Of a stretch of DNA of 64,000 nucleotides, positions 33,647 through 47,454 are shown piece after piece. The stretch spans positions 1 through 64,000 of the forward strand of contig JAECUM010094209.1 in the NCBI GenBank assembly GCA_016617855.1, written 5' to 3'. Below the pieces are notes generated by a model. The model saw nothing but the letters and a program-made list of their open reading frames with translations, did not search any database and was not told the origin of the DNA. Both the position numbers and the translations under genes were made by a program. Source of the DNA: Megalonaias nervosa. Lineage: Eukaryota > Mollusca > Bivalvia > Unionida > Unionidae. Numbering within the stretch: position 1 is the stretch's first letter; every line of letters starts with the position of its first letter.

Positions 33647-36245
33647 CTAAGATATCTTCATAAGACTTGTTAGCTTTTCAGTCATGACAAGATCTTGTGT
33701 CTTGTATAAAACACAGTCAAATAAGCATCTGAAGAATTGACCTTATTTTTACTGAAAATTTTGTTTACATGTGGCTCATGGTCTTCTCCATTTAATATCT
33801 GAACCATCTCAGATATCTTCTTGAAATTTGCTGTTTGTATCATGACTAGAGTCGTTGTGACATATAAGATTGAGTTTATTTAGATCAGTAATTTTAGAAC
33901 TGGGGGTATTCAGTAAGCACTTGCTTTTCTGACAGATCTAGTTCCTAATAATGGTCATTAATTACTTCCCTTGAGATCACTGTCTACAGTCTCTTGGGTC
34001 ATCTTTCCATTACAGCAGTAAGTGAGATGCTGATTCCAGGAAAGATAAAATTCAAAGTAATAAAAACACTGATGACTGGAAGGGTTGAAGTGATAATAAC
34101 TTACATAAGATTCAATGGAAGAACATAACTGTTGAGATATTGCTATTCAGGGGCTTTGTTACCATCATAAACATACTGCCCTATGTAACCTGTATAAATC
34201 AGCAGAGAATTTATTTTAAAATTTGAAACATTATTGAAGGAATGACTGTGATGGTTTCCTTTAAAAACCATCTACTATTGTTTCAAAAGTATTACAATCA
34301 GTGAAACAATATTCAAAGAAGATAATTATTTCAAGTCATTTACCATAATCTAAGTTGCTTCCCTTGACATATGCAATTGACATTTAAGCAAGTGGATATA
34401 TACTTTGTTACTACTTTAGTAAGACCAAAAAGCTTGTTACATTTATTAATAATGCTAAATATATTTGGTAGCAGAGAATTTATTACTATGCCAAAGACAA
34501 GAAGGGATTGGAACCATGCACATTTATTGTGGGTGCATAACCAATAATATATGCAAGACAAATTATATATTATGCAAGAAATCTCACTATTAGCTTCCCA
34601 TGGGTTCTCAGTGCAATAGACATGATAATCCTTCTGTTGATTTTTTTTTTCATACAGATACATAGGTATGATGGCAGTTTACCTGTTTTAAGACCATATT
34701 TCAATTTTTTTTTATTTTCTTTAATTTTAAAACTCATTTGTAGATTCTCCTGCTAAAGAAAATTAAAACATTACTGTTTAGTTTACAGATTGTTTCTTTG
34801 TAGGCCAGTCAATAAAGGTGACCTGACTAAAGCTTAAATCAAAGGTGACTAGGTCTAGTTTACAGATTGTTTCTTTGTAGGACAATCAATAAAGGTGCTG
34901 TCAACTAAGATTGTTACAGTTCAACAGCTTTAAGGCTAGAGTACTCAGCTTGTTAAATAGGGTAGAGCAGGGCAACTTTAATCTTTGCAGTAGTTAAGTA
35001 AATTTCAAATATCGGCTTCTGAAGATTTTTGTATTAAAATATTTTTATATCCATTTAATTGGCAGGCTTATATGCCTAGATGAGACATTAATTAGTATCA
35101 ATTTTACTGCTTGAGAGAGCACTACTCACCATGTCAAAGCATAAGTATAATAATGATGAGAACTGCAACCCTTAATTAGTGTATGCAGATCAGATTTGCC
35201 ATACATAACCATGAAGTAACATGTTGATGGATTTTTTATATAACTGGATTCAGAAAACCTCAGACATGTACCCTATTTGAGGCCCCAGTGGGGATTCTCA
35301 GGTATATTTTATACAACAATTAAGGACTGTCAACAGCCTGAATTACTGGCAAAAACTAGTGCCAGTGAATCACGGTACCTAAATGTGATTCATTTCATAG
35401 AAATTTCACAGGTAAAATGTGGAGTGTGAGCATGGATTTTTGTGCCAGAATTTGACCAAAATAAAGCTGTAGTGTGATTGCAGGCTGAGTGTTGAAATGG
35501 TTACCAGAATAAATTTTGTTGCCGTTGATGTAGAAGACTTTGATTCAATACCAACAGTCTAGAAGTGGAGGGGAAATTGAAACAGACATCTTTATCAAAA
35601 ACACCAATAGAATGGTAGTGCCAAAGTGATGAATTTGAGTAGATATACCATAATGTAAATATGGCAGTATTATGACCAGTAATAGGAGTAATGTGTAATA
35701 ACTTGTTGGTAAATCATAGGAATAAACTTATTGCTTGCTGCCACCATCTGATGAGATATATGGAGTTGAAATTCCTTCATTGTTTTTGTCTTAAGTGAAT
35801 ATATTACAAACTACAAATTTGCACCTATCTTGTTGCACTTTGGGATATATAGAGGGCCTCCAGATAGATTAGTTCTTGAACTAATAGTGCCACCCTCTTT
35901 AAATAATGTCATTATTATTATTATTATTGACTTGCTTATTCTCTTGTTTTCCCCCAACAACAAAATGCCATGCAGTCAGTTTTAGAAAAATAATTAGATT
36001 TTTGAGATGTTTAAAAAATTAATATGAGAACTTTTTTCAAGAAAATGTTATACCTTTCCTTGTACTGGTTGTTTGCAACACCACCTCTGCATGTAGTATA
36101 GCTGGACACAACAATAAGACAGCAAGGAAAGTCCTTCACAAAACTAGGAGCTGTTAATGAACTCAGGAAAAGGTCAAGGTCAAGATTGCTTGTATTGCAA
36201 GATGGTTTGCCAGAGATCCAAAGCAAACACAAACTGTGACAAGGT
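33647..36245. other. intergenic DNA without gene
   Basis: Only the 77-bp duplication and a short ATT run (near 35918) stand out. No coding region recognised. Confidence 0.6.
34781..34900. repeat. 77-bp duplication
   Basis: gtttacagattgtttctttg followed by tagg-ca-tcaataaaggtg occurs at 34781 and 34858. Confidence 0.85.
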
Positions 36246-36432
36246 ACCATATATACTTGCTTATAAGACAAGTCCAACAGCAAACTGCACAGATTCAGAT
36301 CTGGGTCTGTTTAGTTTGTTAGGAGTAATCAATAGAACAAACAGACCCTGATCTGCATGTGCATTATGCTATGGCAGATCAGGGTCTTTGTTGTCTGCAG
36401 TTTGACTCAATTTATAGGCGAGTTTATATGGT
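36246..36432. mobile_element. double-hairpin foldback MITE, copy 4
   Basis: Left end taccatatatacttgcttat, right end ataggcgagtttatatggta. It contains agattcagatctgggtct and accctgatctgc...gcagatcagggtct. The order of the two hairpins is reversed relative to copy 2. Confidence 0.85.
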
Positions 36433-36780
36433 AATGTTCTTGCCATTTGTATAGAATCCCTAAAGGCAATGGTTGAAGATATCTATGTGGATTCAAATGG
36501 TTCAATCTTCAGTGCATCAGTGCATTCAAGAGGAGATAAACAGAACAGAGTTGCAGTAATAATAATGGCACAAAGAATGGCATATTATTATGTTGATGTT
36601 GGGTAATTAGGTAACATTGAAGCATAAAAGGCCACAATTGGAAAGTGGTCACAAAGGACTTTCATTTAGAATTTTACAAATATTTTTGGAAAAAAGAGCA
36701 TTTGTAAATAAGCTTTACGTCACATACTAGGTAATCTTCATTTGAAGTATTACAAGCTTATTCTTAAGATATGCTGCCTG

Positions 36781-37068
36781 CAGGGCCAGATTATCCAATA
36801 CGCACACTAAGCACATGTTTAGGGCACCAGCCCAACAGGGGTACCCGATAAAATTAAAATTAATTGGTTGATGATAAATCGGAATGAATAATATATCTGC
36901 ATGTACAAGTATTTTGATTTGGAATGATGGCAACACTGGTATTTTCCCACCTTTTTAGCTTTTAATGTTTTTTTTTTTTTTTTTTTAGTTTCACATTTTG
37001 TAGAGGGAGGAGGGCACTGTAATATTTTCAGTGCTTAGGTCCCTGGAAGGTCTTAATTCGGGTGCCTG
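36781..37068. mobile_element. short hAT-like MITE
   Basis: Starts cagggccagattatccaata and gcacactaagcacatg, and ends gcttaggtccctgg...cgggtgcctg. These are the outward ends of a known type of hAT terminus (CAGGGCCGGATTA). About 288 bp with a 20-odd T run inside. I found no matching 8-bp target duplication. Confidence 0.45.
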
Positions 37069-40000
37069 TTGTATGTATTACCAAGAATTACATAGGGTCA
37101 CAGTGCATGATGGGCAAAAAACAGAGATACAAAACAATCCTGGAAAGAGATTTTGAACAGACAATGACAAAGAAAAGTTCAGCCAAAATGTATGGTGTAA
37201 AATTTTGTAATGACCTTGACCTTTAGCTTGTATCAATTGGGCAAGAAGTGATGAGAGTAAGAAAAGGGTGTTGCTAACAGCTGATAATTTTAGAAGCAAT
37301 CCTCCTCAATGTTGTAGACTTACTGTAATAAAGAAAAATCTTTAAACCAGAAAATCAGGCAAGTGTAGTTATCACCATCATCAGAATACTGACATTGACA
37401 TCTCCATCAGAATTAACAGGCTCAACATCTTGCATCTGCTAGGCAGAAAAACACAAATCTTTAAAAACTTTTACATGTGCACTCTAAAACAAAGGTCTGC
37501 CTAGTGCTGATTAAATCACTTAAATATGAAATTTTAATGACAAAATATAGATATATTTACTTCGCTCTGAAATTATGTTAGGGCTCTAAAGAAGCAAAAC
37601 ACCGTGTTACACTGTGTTCTCAAGTATTTTTAACTTGGAGCTCCAGCTGAAATTAACAACAGACCTGTTAACAACTTTTAAAAAAAAAAAAGACTCCTGA
37701 TCAATTAAAATGTACAAGTTTGATATTTCCTTCTTGACTATAAGATGTATAGTGAGGGACCATTTCATACTCTTAATAAAAATGCTAAGGAAGGCTAACC
37801 CAAAAGATAGCAGACACCATTTTTCCAGGGAGGTAAATCTAACTGGAACATAAACCTGTGACTCATTAATCCATAAATTATCCTGATGATTATCATGTTC
37901 AGTTACTTTAGTTCTCTGAAAATAATGTCATATTTTTTATTTTTAAAATATTGGATATAAGAAATCCAATTTTTGTTTTCATCCTTTTTCCATAGAGTAC
38001 CATTATAGAATTTCAAATCACCAGAGAATAATAACAAAGTCGAATTGCTGAAAATACATTTTTACCACACAGCAATGATTACATTCTCTCATGCCAACAT
38101 TACAATAATGATGTACTGAATAAATAAACTTAAGCTCTTTCTTTACACGAACTACAGGCATCTGCATAACACTTGTTCACAGACATGAAAACAAAGTGCA
38201 TCAAATAGATGTTGGTGTATTCCGATTAATCTAATGTACATCCAGTACATTATGTACAAACACTAATTTAATACTACTTTCTGTATGATGCTATAGCTGC
38301 TACATATTTAGTAGAAGTACATCCAACAAATTTCACAATTATTCATAATGCATGCAATAAAATAACATCTAACATTTGATTTACAACAAGATAAAATCTA
38401 TTTTGCCTTACGTGTGCATAGGTAAAAAGTGATGCATGTTTGGTTTATCCATGAAAAACTTTGGAATTCACATTAGGTGTAAATAATTGGTATATAATGT
38501 ATTTAGAAACATTTTGATTTTGTTCTAAAAATGTTATGGTATAAAAATATTATTGTATAACAATGCTATTTTATTAATGCTACAATCTAAACAAAAAATT
38601 TTTTTTTAAATCACATCAAAAGGAAAAACAAATTAAGGGTAATAGTTATTGATCTTTGCTTTAATTATGAACTCTAATGGAAGTTTTGAACTAATAATTA
38701 TTAAAGTTCAAGCCTCATTCATTCATATGACAAGTTCATTCATTTTCATTCGTAGCATAACTCTGGTGCAGCATGTAAAGCTGTGAATGAAATTAAGAAG
38801 AAAAAAAACAACCCCACTCCCAAACAACCACAGAACAGATTGCATCCTCATAACTACACACAAAACTTGTTCAGTCCTCTGTGTTTTACTGGTGAGTCAT
38901 GTGACAGTACAACATTATTATGACCAATAAGATTTTATGTCAAGAAAAAGTTAAAGAAGTATAACACTAGAAAAGGCAGGATGTGTTGAATAAATAAGTA
39001 CCATTATCAAGTTTCACATCAACAACAAGCATAGAGGAGGAAACTGAAAACATCAAGCATCATCGACCACTGAAAAGATCAAGATTGTGAGTCAGATAAT
39101 AATAGTGTTGGGAAAGGGGTCATGATGCTTGCAGTATCAGCACTTAGAAACTGGGATGGTCTACAGGGAGTGTAAGAAGACAGTTCTCTGTAAATAATAT
39201 AGTTAGTGTAGTGAACTTTGGGATGTGGACAGGAAAGTGCTTCCATAAGCAGTATTGATATAAACAGTAATTACCTACCATGACTTAGTCTGGGTGATTT
39301 ATTTTATACCAACGGGGTACCTGATCACAGAGAAATTTTCTTCTCACTATAATTCCAATCGAGCTGAAAAGTCAGCAATCCAGAATATTCTCCACCCTGT
39401 CTGATCAGCTATTCTGGCTCACCTGAATGACAATTGTGTTTCAGGGGACCTAACTCTTGCAATCCTAATCTTTCCAACTATGATGTTTAATGTGTTTTCA
39501 GTTTCCTCTTCCACACCTGTTGCTGAAGTGAAAATTCAGTTCATCCTGCCTCATCTAGCAGATCATAATGAACTTATTCTGACATAAAATCACACTGGTC
39601 ATATTAAGTGTCATGCATTTGAACCAATTAAAACCATCCAAAATATTTATATGTCGGGCTTGATACAAAGTTTATACTCTTGACACACTTACAGATGGTC
39701 AGTTTGTGAGCTCCAAAGACTGCCCTGGGTCAGTAAACTTTCCCAGTGGTCAAAATATTTTGCACCTAGAGTGACCCTAAGAAACCTTAACCATTTTACA
39801 CTGATTAAGATATAGTTCATCTAGGAATGACATAAATACCATAGCAACACTTGCAGGCACATTTCAAACTTAACACACAAAGGCATATGCTGAAGATTTT
39901 CACACTGGCAAATAGAGCTGGACCTAGACTACTACTTTGAGGTACATGCAGTTAGGCCAGCCCTGGGTAGGCCCAGGCCAGGCTGACCTAACTGATGACA

Positions 40001-40204
40001 TTTAACAATTTCTTGCACATTATTTCCTATCAATTAGCCAAAAAACGTTACTCAGGGTGTCATGTCACAATGATCTGGTCTTTTCCCAACCTGACCAGGT
40101 CATCATATGAATTGCTTTCACCAACGAAAACATAGGAAACTTGTCATAGGAGGTGTAAATTGTCAAAATAGCAAGTGTGATAAATCAGAGCTAGTTCTTT
40201 ATAT
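37069..40204. other. 3.1 kb without recognisable feature
   Basis: The longest stretch in the window with no repeat or gene that I can name. It has short A runs near 37680 and 38803 only. A non-coding transcript or long UTR cannot be excluded. Confidence 0.5.
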
Positions 40205-40400
40205 GGGAATCACGGTAGCTCAGTTGGTGGAGCATCTGACATGTAAAATCAAGGGTCACAGTTTTGATACTGACCAAGGCCAGTCTGAGGTCACCTGCCT
40301 CATTGTTTCCTTGGGATGGCACTTAGCTCCCATTTCCTCAGCATGATAAAGTTAATAATGTGAGAAAAGTGTCATTAAAACCCATAAAAATAAAGCATAA
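40205..40400 (+). mobile_element. tRNA-derived SINE (type B variant)
   Basis: cacggtagctcagttggtgg is a clear A-box region; aagggtcacagttttgatac is a decayed B box. The body has ctcatttcctcagcatgat, and the tail is aaacccataaaaataaagc. Confidence 0.65.
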
Positions 40401-40511
40401 AATCTCTTTTTTATACCACTCTATCTTTCATTCCCAATTTCTGCATAGTTTCATATTCCCAATTCCATAAAACAATTTTCACATCTTTTCTTGTCATTAA
40501 AATCTCAAAAC

Positions 40512-40659
40512 ACCATCTGTACTCGCTTATAGGTCAAGTCAAACTTCAAACAACAAAGATCCTGGTCTGCCATAGCATCGTGTGCCAGCAGATCAGGGTC
40601 AGATATGGGCTTGTGCACTTTGCAGTTGGACTCTCCTTATAAGTGAATACAGACAGTAC
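40512..40659. mobile_element. double-hairpin foldback MITE, copy 5 (internally deleted)
   Basis: Both ends are present (caccatctgtactcgcttat and ccttataagtgaatacagac), but only one complete hairpin (agatcctggtctgcc...ccagcagatcagggtc) remains. Confidence 0.75.
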
Positions 40660-41709
40660 ACAAACTCATTTAAATTCATAATATTACACAAATTTACATA
40701 AGTAATTTAATGTTGTGAAAGTCAACCCACTCATGCTGCAATAAATAACAGATCAAAATGTATTGTAATACTGCCCTTTTCCTACTGACTTTCAAGACCA
40801 GCTTGCATTAACAGTAGCATATAATGATAACAATGATAACTGGCATTGCAACTAAGCTAACTGATTGAGCATTATGAAGAAAAAAAATTGCAATTATTAT
40901 CTTAATGTTCGTGGAAGGAAGAAAGCAATTCAAAACACAATGTACATGATAATCCACACAATAATGAATCTGATAAAACATTACTGGCAAGCAGATCTCC
41001 ACCAATGAAATTCCAATTGCTCTTTAACCAAGATTTACATGTGCTAATAATATTCATGCTTTTCTCCATATGCATACATACTTAACAAATTTCTTGTACA
41101 GTATATATAAATTCTCTACAGGTGTACTAAAGTACAGAGCGTGTATTTAAAGTAAAAAAGTACAGAATTCAAATCTAACCTTAGCCAAAGTTATAGTCTG
41201 CTCAATTTTCTTAATGTTTTGGGTTGACATCTCAGTAGTGTACCGTTAATTGATGATGATCTATTTTTTACAGATTATCAGCTGGGAAAGAAAAAAAAAA
41301 ACATGACTGTACCCAGGTTGATCTGCTTAATCAGCATAACAAGTTTATTAATTATATCTAAATGCCAATTCTCAGGATGTACAGAATTTATTGTGGAACA
41401 AAATATGAATAATTAATATAAATTTTTTTAAATGATATAATATTCAAAAGCACATTGTACAGTTTCAAAAGCAAAAAATAACCCTTTTGGGATTTTTAAA
41501 GGGTGGCTCGAATATGATATGTCTGTTATGAACAGGAACCTATTTTTGCTCATATAAACTTTCTTTGTGTTGTCCAAAAAGGGATAATTTTGTTCATAAT
41601 TAGATTCATTGTTTGCCAAAGGTATATTTATTATCTCTACAGATGGATCATTGTTCATTGGGTCTTACAATGTATGGTTTGTTGCACCATCAATACAAGA
41701 AAACTGATG

Positions 41710-41927
41710 CCATATAAACTCACTTATAAATTCAGTCCAACTGCAAACAACAATGACCCTGATCTGCCATTGCATAATGCACTGGCAGATTAGGGTCTGT
41801 TATTTGTTCTATTGATTACTCCTAACAAAGAGCATAGACCCAAATCTGCCAGCACATTATGCAACAGCAGACTTGGGTCTGTACAGTTTGCAGTTGGACT
41901 GGACTTACATGTGAGTATATATAGTAG
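41710..41927. mobile_element. double-hairpin foldback MITE, copy 6
   Basis: A nearly complete copy. Hairpin 1: gaccctgatctgcca...tggcagattagggtc. Hairpin 2: gacccaaatctgcc...gcagacttgggtc. The outer stem pairs tccaactgcaaac with gtttgcagttgga. Confidence 0.85.
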
Positions 41928-42361
41928 ACAACAAAAACAGGACAATACAAGTATTGTTGGACAGGGTAAAATAGTACATTTTGACAAATAGATCACATCG
42001 ACCTCTATTCAACTGTAGATAATCATTTAATAATACAAGAAGATCCCTAAATGTCTTTTGTGTTTATTTTAAATGCAGGCATAAAAGTGACATTAATTTC
42101 ATCATATAGTTTGCATCATATAATTATCATTAAATATATGATCATAAAAATATTTAGTCCAGCTGCAAATAAATTCAAATTATTTTCTCCTCTGTTAGAT
42201 ATATTGGGTGTACCGAGTGTTGTGATCATCTTGGGCCCTTATACATCGGAGACAATTTTACCCAATCAAACGCTGTATCGGATTCAAGACAGTTACAAAA
42301 TTCTGTGCACACTAGCAATGAATGTATTACATCATAAAACCTCCCATGTTGGTGTATATAG

Positions 42362-42480
42362 CAGGCATCTGCAACCTATAGCCTGTGGGCTGCATTGAGG
42401 CCAATGACCTGGTTTTATTGTGCCATATTTACATCATATGGGTACATTTAAAAACGGTTTACAAGGCAATGATAACTTTC
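42362..42480 (+). mobile_element. possible hAT terminus fragment
   Basis: caggcatctgcaacctatag followed by cctgtgggctgcattgaggcc resembles the widespread hAT end CAGGGGTCGGCAACCT-CGGCCCGCGGGC. The opposite end was not found. Confidence 0.35.
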
Positions 42481-43013
42481 CCTAAGACCATGGATCCCCG
42501 CTTCTGCAAATGATTGTAATAATGTCATTTAAAAGATTCTCTCAATCAAAGTTTTGTTTTTCTCGTATATAAAGTTTATGGATGAACCATCAATAATGTT
42601 CTCCAGAAGATGATAAATTTTTAAGGCTGAGCTACCTGACATGCATTAAAGCAAATTGCCTGTAATAAGAAAAGGCACACAATGAAATCTCTACACACCT
42701 GGAGCTGCCAGGGCATGGCAGGTAATTTATTGTTATGCAACATGGATATTGAACTAACTGGTTTCACCTCCTATACAAACATACAGTTATCTACTCCCAG
42801 GGAAGGTGTAAACTCCAAACTTTGGTAGTGAACAGTCACAGCTACCATACTGATCCAAGGACTTCAGAGGCATAAACTGATGAGGATTTGTACATTTTAA
42901 TGGCTAAAATTAAGTTTTTTGTGTATGATGCATGCTAATATCAAAACTGGGTGTACCTGAAATATAGCTTTGCCCTTTTAAATGAAAATTGGTATCACTA
43001 ACTAGATTCTTTT

Positions 43014-43252
43014 TGGTTTTCTGGGGTTTAGTGCAATTTTTCAGCACATGATAGGCTACACATGGCAGTCAGAGAATATGGTGGAGGAAGAATCCAGGAA
43101 ATTCCAGAAGAATCACTGATCCATGATAAAGTTACTGACAAGCTTTCTCACATACATACGCTAGTCAAGCGGAGACTAGAACTTGCATGGACTGAGATGA
43201 AACGTGAGTGATCTGTACAGGTGAGCACCCAAGACAACTCAGCCGCCACCCA
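43014..43252 (-). mobile_element. SINE (type A), degenerate
   Basis: Inverse of the type A consensus: ggggtttagtgcaatttttcagcac at the tail side, tggtggaggaagaatccagg in the body, gcggctgagttgtcttgg at the head. It has many substitutions. Confidence 0.65.
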
Positions 43253-43428
43253 GGTTCATTAGGAGTTGTAGCCAAACATAAAAACAAATCATCTCAAAGT
43301 AAATAAATGCCATTGTTAGCTACAAAATACATAAACAAGACTTGTTTCACCAGGCCCATTACTATTAATTAGCTGTTTTTCATGGAGGTATCCATTTTTG
43401 TGGGTGCTGAAAATTTAAGCACTGATCT

Positions 43429-43623
43429 ACCATATATACTTCCTTCTAAGTCAAGTCAAACTGCAAATACCCAGATCTGCCATAGCATAATGCACCAACA
43501 GATCTGTTTCTATGCAATTTGTCAGTAGTAATCAGCAACATAGACCCTAATCTGCTGCATATTATGTGACAGCAGATAAGGATCTGTTATTTGCAGTTGG
43601 ACTCGTAAGTGATTATATACAGC
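43429..43623. mobile_element. double-hairpin foldback MITE, copy 7
   Basis: Left end accatatatacttccttct, both hairpin regions degenerate, right end gttggactcgtaagtgattatata. Confidence 0.8.
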
Positions 43624-43829
43624 ATCTATGAAGATAATAGTATCCTTTCCCTATTATAATCAAATGATTATTTAAATTGTAAAACCTTGCAATTTTGATG
43701 CCTTCAAAAACAAAAACGAATTTAGAGTAAAGCATATCAAAACATACCAGAAACAAATTTTTTAATAAATTTTTTAAATAAATACCTGCACATTCTATTC
43801 AAATAGTTATGACTCATCTTGTTTTAACA

Positions 43830-43920
43830 TGGGTATATAAGAAAACTTCCTGTGGGTCAATGGTTCTTACTGGGCTTTTCCCTCCACCAGTTACACTTAC
43901 CACTATATAAAGCCTATCTT
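43830..43920 (+). mobile_element. SINE (type A) body fragment
   Basis: cttcctgtgggtcaatggttc, ccctccaccagttacactta and atataaagcctatctt correspond to the middle of type A. Head and tail are missing. Confidence 0.55.
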
Positions 43921-43975
43921 TCATGGACATATCTTACCGTAAAAATATAAAGAATTGTTTTAAAATTTGAGTATT

Positions 43976-44184
43976 ACCATATATATTCACTTATAAGTGT
44001 AGTCCAACTGCAAACTGCACAGATCCAGATCTGTCATTGCATACAGCACTGGCAGATCTGGGTCTATGCGGTTTGTTGGGAATCATCAGTAGAATAAACA
44101 ACACAGACTCTGATCTGCAGGCACATTATGCTTCAGTGGATGTTGCTTGTACTTGTACTTGACTTATAAGTGAGTACATACAGT
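43976..44184. mobile_element. double-hairpin foldback MITE, copy 8
   Basis: Left end accatatatattcacttataa, first hairpin cagatccagatctg...cagatctgggtctat, degenerate second hairpin, right end acttataagtgagtacata. It lies only 350 bp from copy 7. Confidence 0.85.
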
Positions 44185-45107
44185 AATTTCTGACTTTAAT
44201 CAACCTAACATAAATGTCATGTAGTTGGCTTGCTATAGATACTCTGTAAAAGTACTTATTCCCCAACAGTGTTTTAAATAAACACAGAGAGTGGATGAGG
44301 TGAAAGTATAAACTTAACTTTAGAAAGTGAGTTTACTCTGTCTAGCTGTGAGTCAGAGCTGATTTGTCATTCACTACACTCCTCTAATGTCTTTTTTTTA
44401 AATTTTAACTGGTAACCAGTGCATCTGTAAATTCGGTCAAGTTTTCATTCGTGTCATTTTTATCTTAGTAAGGTAACAATCTTAAATCATTCAATATCTG
44501 CAGTCAGTGATTAAAACAGGAACTACTTGATACTACATAGCCACTCTGCCATGCATGCAGTCATTCAACAAGTGTACAATTTTATGCTGAATCCACAATT
44601 TTTGTTTCTTCCTACAATTTAGCGACTTTAGTGAACTGAAATGATGAAGTAAATTTTAGACAACCACACTTTTTGTAACCAGTGCATCTGTAAATTAACT
44701 AATAATAATAATGGGTCATTTTTGATGTATTTTCAAGTTGTTGTAGTAACTTGTTTGTGACAGTATTTCTAGCTTTGATAAAACATCTGCTGCAAAGAAG
44801 TTATTTTTAAATAAGATTACAAAAATTTCATTTACTCTTACATCACAATTATAAGTCATAACAGTTCATAGAATCTCTAAAACTAAAGTCAATAACATCA
44901 TATTTTGAAAAAAGCCCCATACTCTTAATGTCACAGGCAATTCATGACCCATTAATATAGAATTTCACTAAAACCAGGCACCTGTGGTAAATTTACTATT
45001 TTTCATGGTGTATCAACTTTTGTTAAGTTCTGGGTAGAAGTCACCTATTTAAATTCCCAAATGACAATGAATCTTCTTCAGAAACAATATGATTCTTTAC
45101 CCAGTCT

Positions 45108-45195
45108 ACAAGTTTAAGCATGGAAGTCTAAAGTCTTTACCCAGTCTAAGTATGGAAGTCTAAGTCTTTACCCAGTGTCAGTTTAAGTATGGAAG
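45108..45195. repeat. imperfect 30-40-bp repeat, 3 units
   Basis: gtctttacccagtctaag followed by tatggaagtcta recurs three times with small deletions. Confidence 0.75.
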
Positions 45196-45768
45196 ACCAT
45201 TACATTCAACACAAGATCCACAAAAAGGCAAATCAAAGAAAGAAAATGAATTCTCTGTAATTTTATTATATAATCTATGATAGTGTAGTTAACTGGGAAT
45301 CTGAAACAAAAATAATTTGAAATAAATAGTGGTGATATATTTTTCCATGATCTTAAACCATTTTTTAATAAACAAATAAAGAAGTATCTACAGCTGAAAT
45401 GTTTGTAACCTGATGTTTAAAACTGACAATTTCACAATGGAAAAAGTTTGTTTAGGTGTAGAGAAGAAATGGATTAGACAGTGTTTATGGAAGAAGTGTT
45501 ATATGTATTTTCCCAGACTTCTCACTGCACTCAGCAGGGCTATGACTATGATAGCCTGCATAGAAAGCATTATCTGATGCTAATCATGTTTACGTTTATG
45601 TCAGTTCCAGTCTAAACTCTATTCGTACATCTAGAACAAATGGATTAGCAGACAGGAGGAGATTAACAATTAATCCACCTGGATATTGTGCTACATCAGC
45701 TTTATCAGGATTACCATATACCATCTAACATGAATCGGCATTCAGAATTGATGCCTGCCTGATTGATC

Positions 45769-45968
45769 CAAACCCAGATATTTTCAGACAACACCAGTAA
45801 TTTTTCAATGATTCTGCTATCTGTTTCAAAGGTTGTTACAAACCCAGCAATTTTCAGACAACACGAGTAATTTTTCAAAGATCCTGCTAGATGTTTCAAA
45901 GGTTGTTACAAACCCAGCAATTTTCAGACAACACCAGTAATTTTTCAAAGATTCTGTTTCAAAGGTTG
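45769..45968. repeat. 70-bp tandem repeat, about 3 units
   Basis: aaacccagcaattttcagac, aacaccagtaatttttcaaag, atgtttcaaaggttgttac; starts near 45769, 45839 and 45910. Confidence 0.9.
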
Positions 45969-46446
45969 CTGAACTAAAGTTCATCAGGCTCAGAAAGTTA
46001 TAATAACGGAACACTGTCTATTGACAACACACCTGAAGTCCTTACACTAAAACATGGCTTATCAGACATTCACTCCATACCTACTCTGATAAGACACAAC
46101 ATTCAAAGGCCCATTTTTTCTTCTTCATATTCAATCTCTCATAATGGGCACCTGTCAACAAGGTACACAAAAGGGGCATAACTCACAGTAAATTGTATTT
46201 ATTAATTAAGATTACAGACATAAAATATCTGAGAAACTCAGTTAATAATGTTTGTATTTGACCCGTGAAGGAACCAAACCAACTTAAATGGTAGATTATG
46301 AATAGCACTAGTTTTATTGTGCTGAATAATAAAGAAAATAATAATGCAATGTAACGATGACCTTTGACCTTAGTGACCTGGAAGAAAAAGAAAAGATCAT
46401 ACCTAGGGTTATTACTGGGCAAAATGTGCAATGGCTGTATATATAA

Positions 46447-46447
<1 letters not shown>

Positions 46448-46486
<39 letters not shown>
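46448..46486. repeat. GT microsatellite
   Basis: About 18 GT dinucleotides; gives a His-Thr run in one antisense frame that is not a gene. Confidence 0.93.
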
Positions 46487-46488
<2 letters not shown>

Positions 46489-47345
46489 GCTTTTATGGAA
46501 CATCAGCACAGTCCTGGCTATATAGTGCCAAGATAGGTTAGGTATCCCCAAAAGGTCTACAAGACGAAGATAAAGGCAAAAAAAGGTTAAAATCCTGAAA
46601 ATATAAATTAAACCATTTTTACATAAACCCAACTCTTTTACGAAGTCCAATCCTTCTCAGCTTGAACTTCATGATGGGATGCATCCCAGGGCAATAAAGA
46701 AGCTGAACCAGATAATTGCTGAATACCTAGTAAGTTATTAGCAGTTGGTTATAACAAGATAAATACCCGTATGCCAAGGTTGCAAACCCAATTTATAAAT
46801 ACAAATAAAGTGATTCAGTTCACCTGAATTAGTAAGGAAAACACTTTAGCTGGATATATACAATTTCATGATACAAAAACTGAATTTAATTAAAAAACAC
46901 TAACTGTACCATCAGGCCACATGCAAATCTATTGTTTATCCTGGTTCATTTCCTGTTAGGTGTACTCAAGATTTAATCGGTGCACAGCTTTCTGGAAGTT
47001 TTTTTCCCCCATTATTCTAGTCATAATGCAAAATAAAGGAAAAATTGTATTTGTCAAGAAAAAGTTCTGGACATTAAATGAAGAGAAAATATTATCCAGA
47101 TTGGACAAATGACTTTTGATTTGTTTCAAATTTTTGCACACTGCTTGTACATGTGCAAAGAGGTTTATTTTTCCTTATTTTAATCAATAAATGTGCAAAA
47201 CACTTCCTCACAATTTTCCACTGATAAAATCAGTCTGCACTTTAAAACCAAAGTAATATAATTTTTCTGCAAAATAAATTCCCTGCTGCATGTATTCCCA
47301 CTAAAAGTGTACTACCACTATAAATGTAAATAGTTATCATTTTAA

Positions 47346-47454
47346 CCAATGTACTCACTTATAAGTCAAACTGCAAATAACATAGATTCTCATCTGCCAG
47401 CACATGTTGCTACTGCAGATCTGGATCTGTGCAGTTGCAGACTTATAAGTAGAT
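47346..47454. mobile_element. double-hairpin foldback MITE, copy 9 (short)
   Basis: Ends caatgtactcacttataag and gcagacttataagt enclose a single hybrid hairpin (agattctcatctgcc...gcagatctggatct). It looks like deletion between the two hairpins. Confidence 0.75.

Larger units (their letters stand above)
44185..47345. other. intergenic DNA without gene
   Basis: Contains the listed minisatellites. A short phrase, gtaaccagtgcatctgtaaatt, occurs at both 44413 and 44676. Nothing else found. Confidence 0.6.

Noticed and set aside
40205..40290. Possible tRNA gene
   Set aside because: A and B boxes are tRNA-like, but the acceptor and anticodon stems do not pair and a SINE body follows. The same holds at 2700, 60647, 61415 and 62854.
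46183..46650. 155-residue antisense frame with a His-Thr run
   Set aside because: The run is a GT microsatellite and the flanks resemble no protein; AT-rich chance frame.
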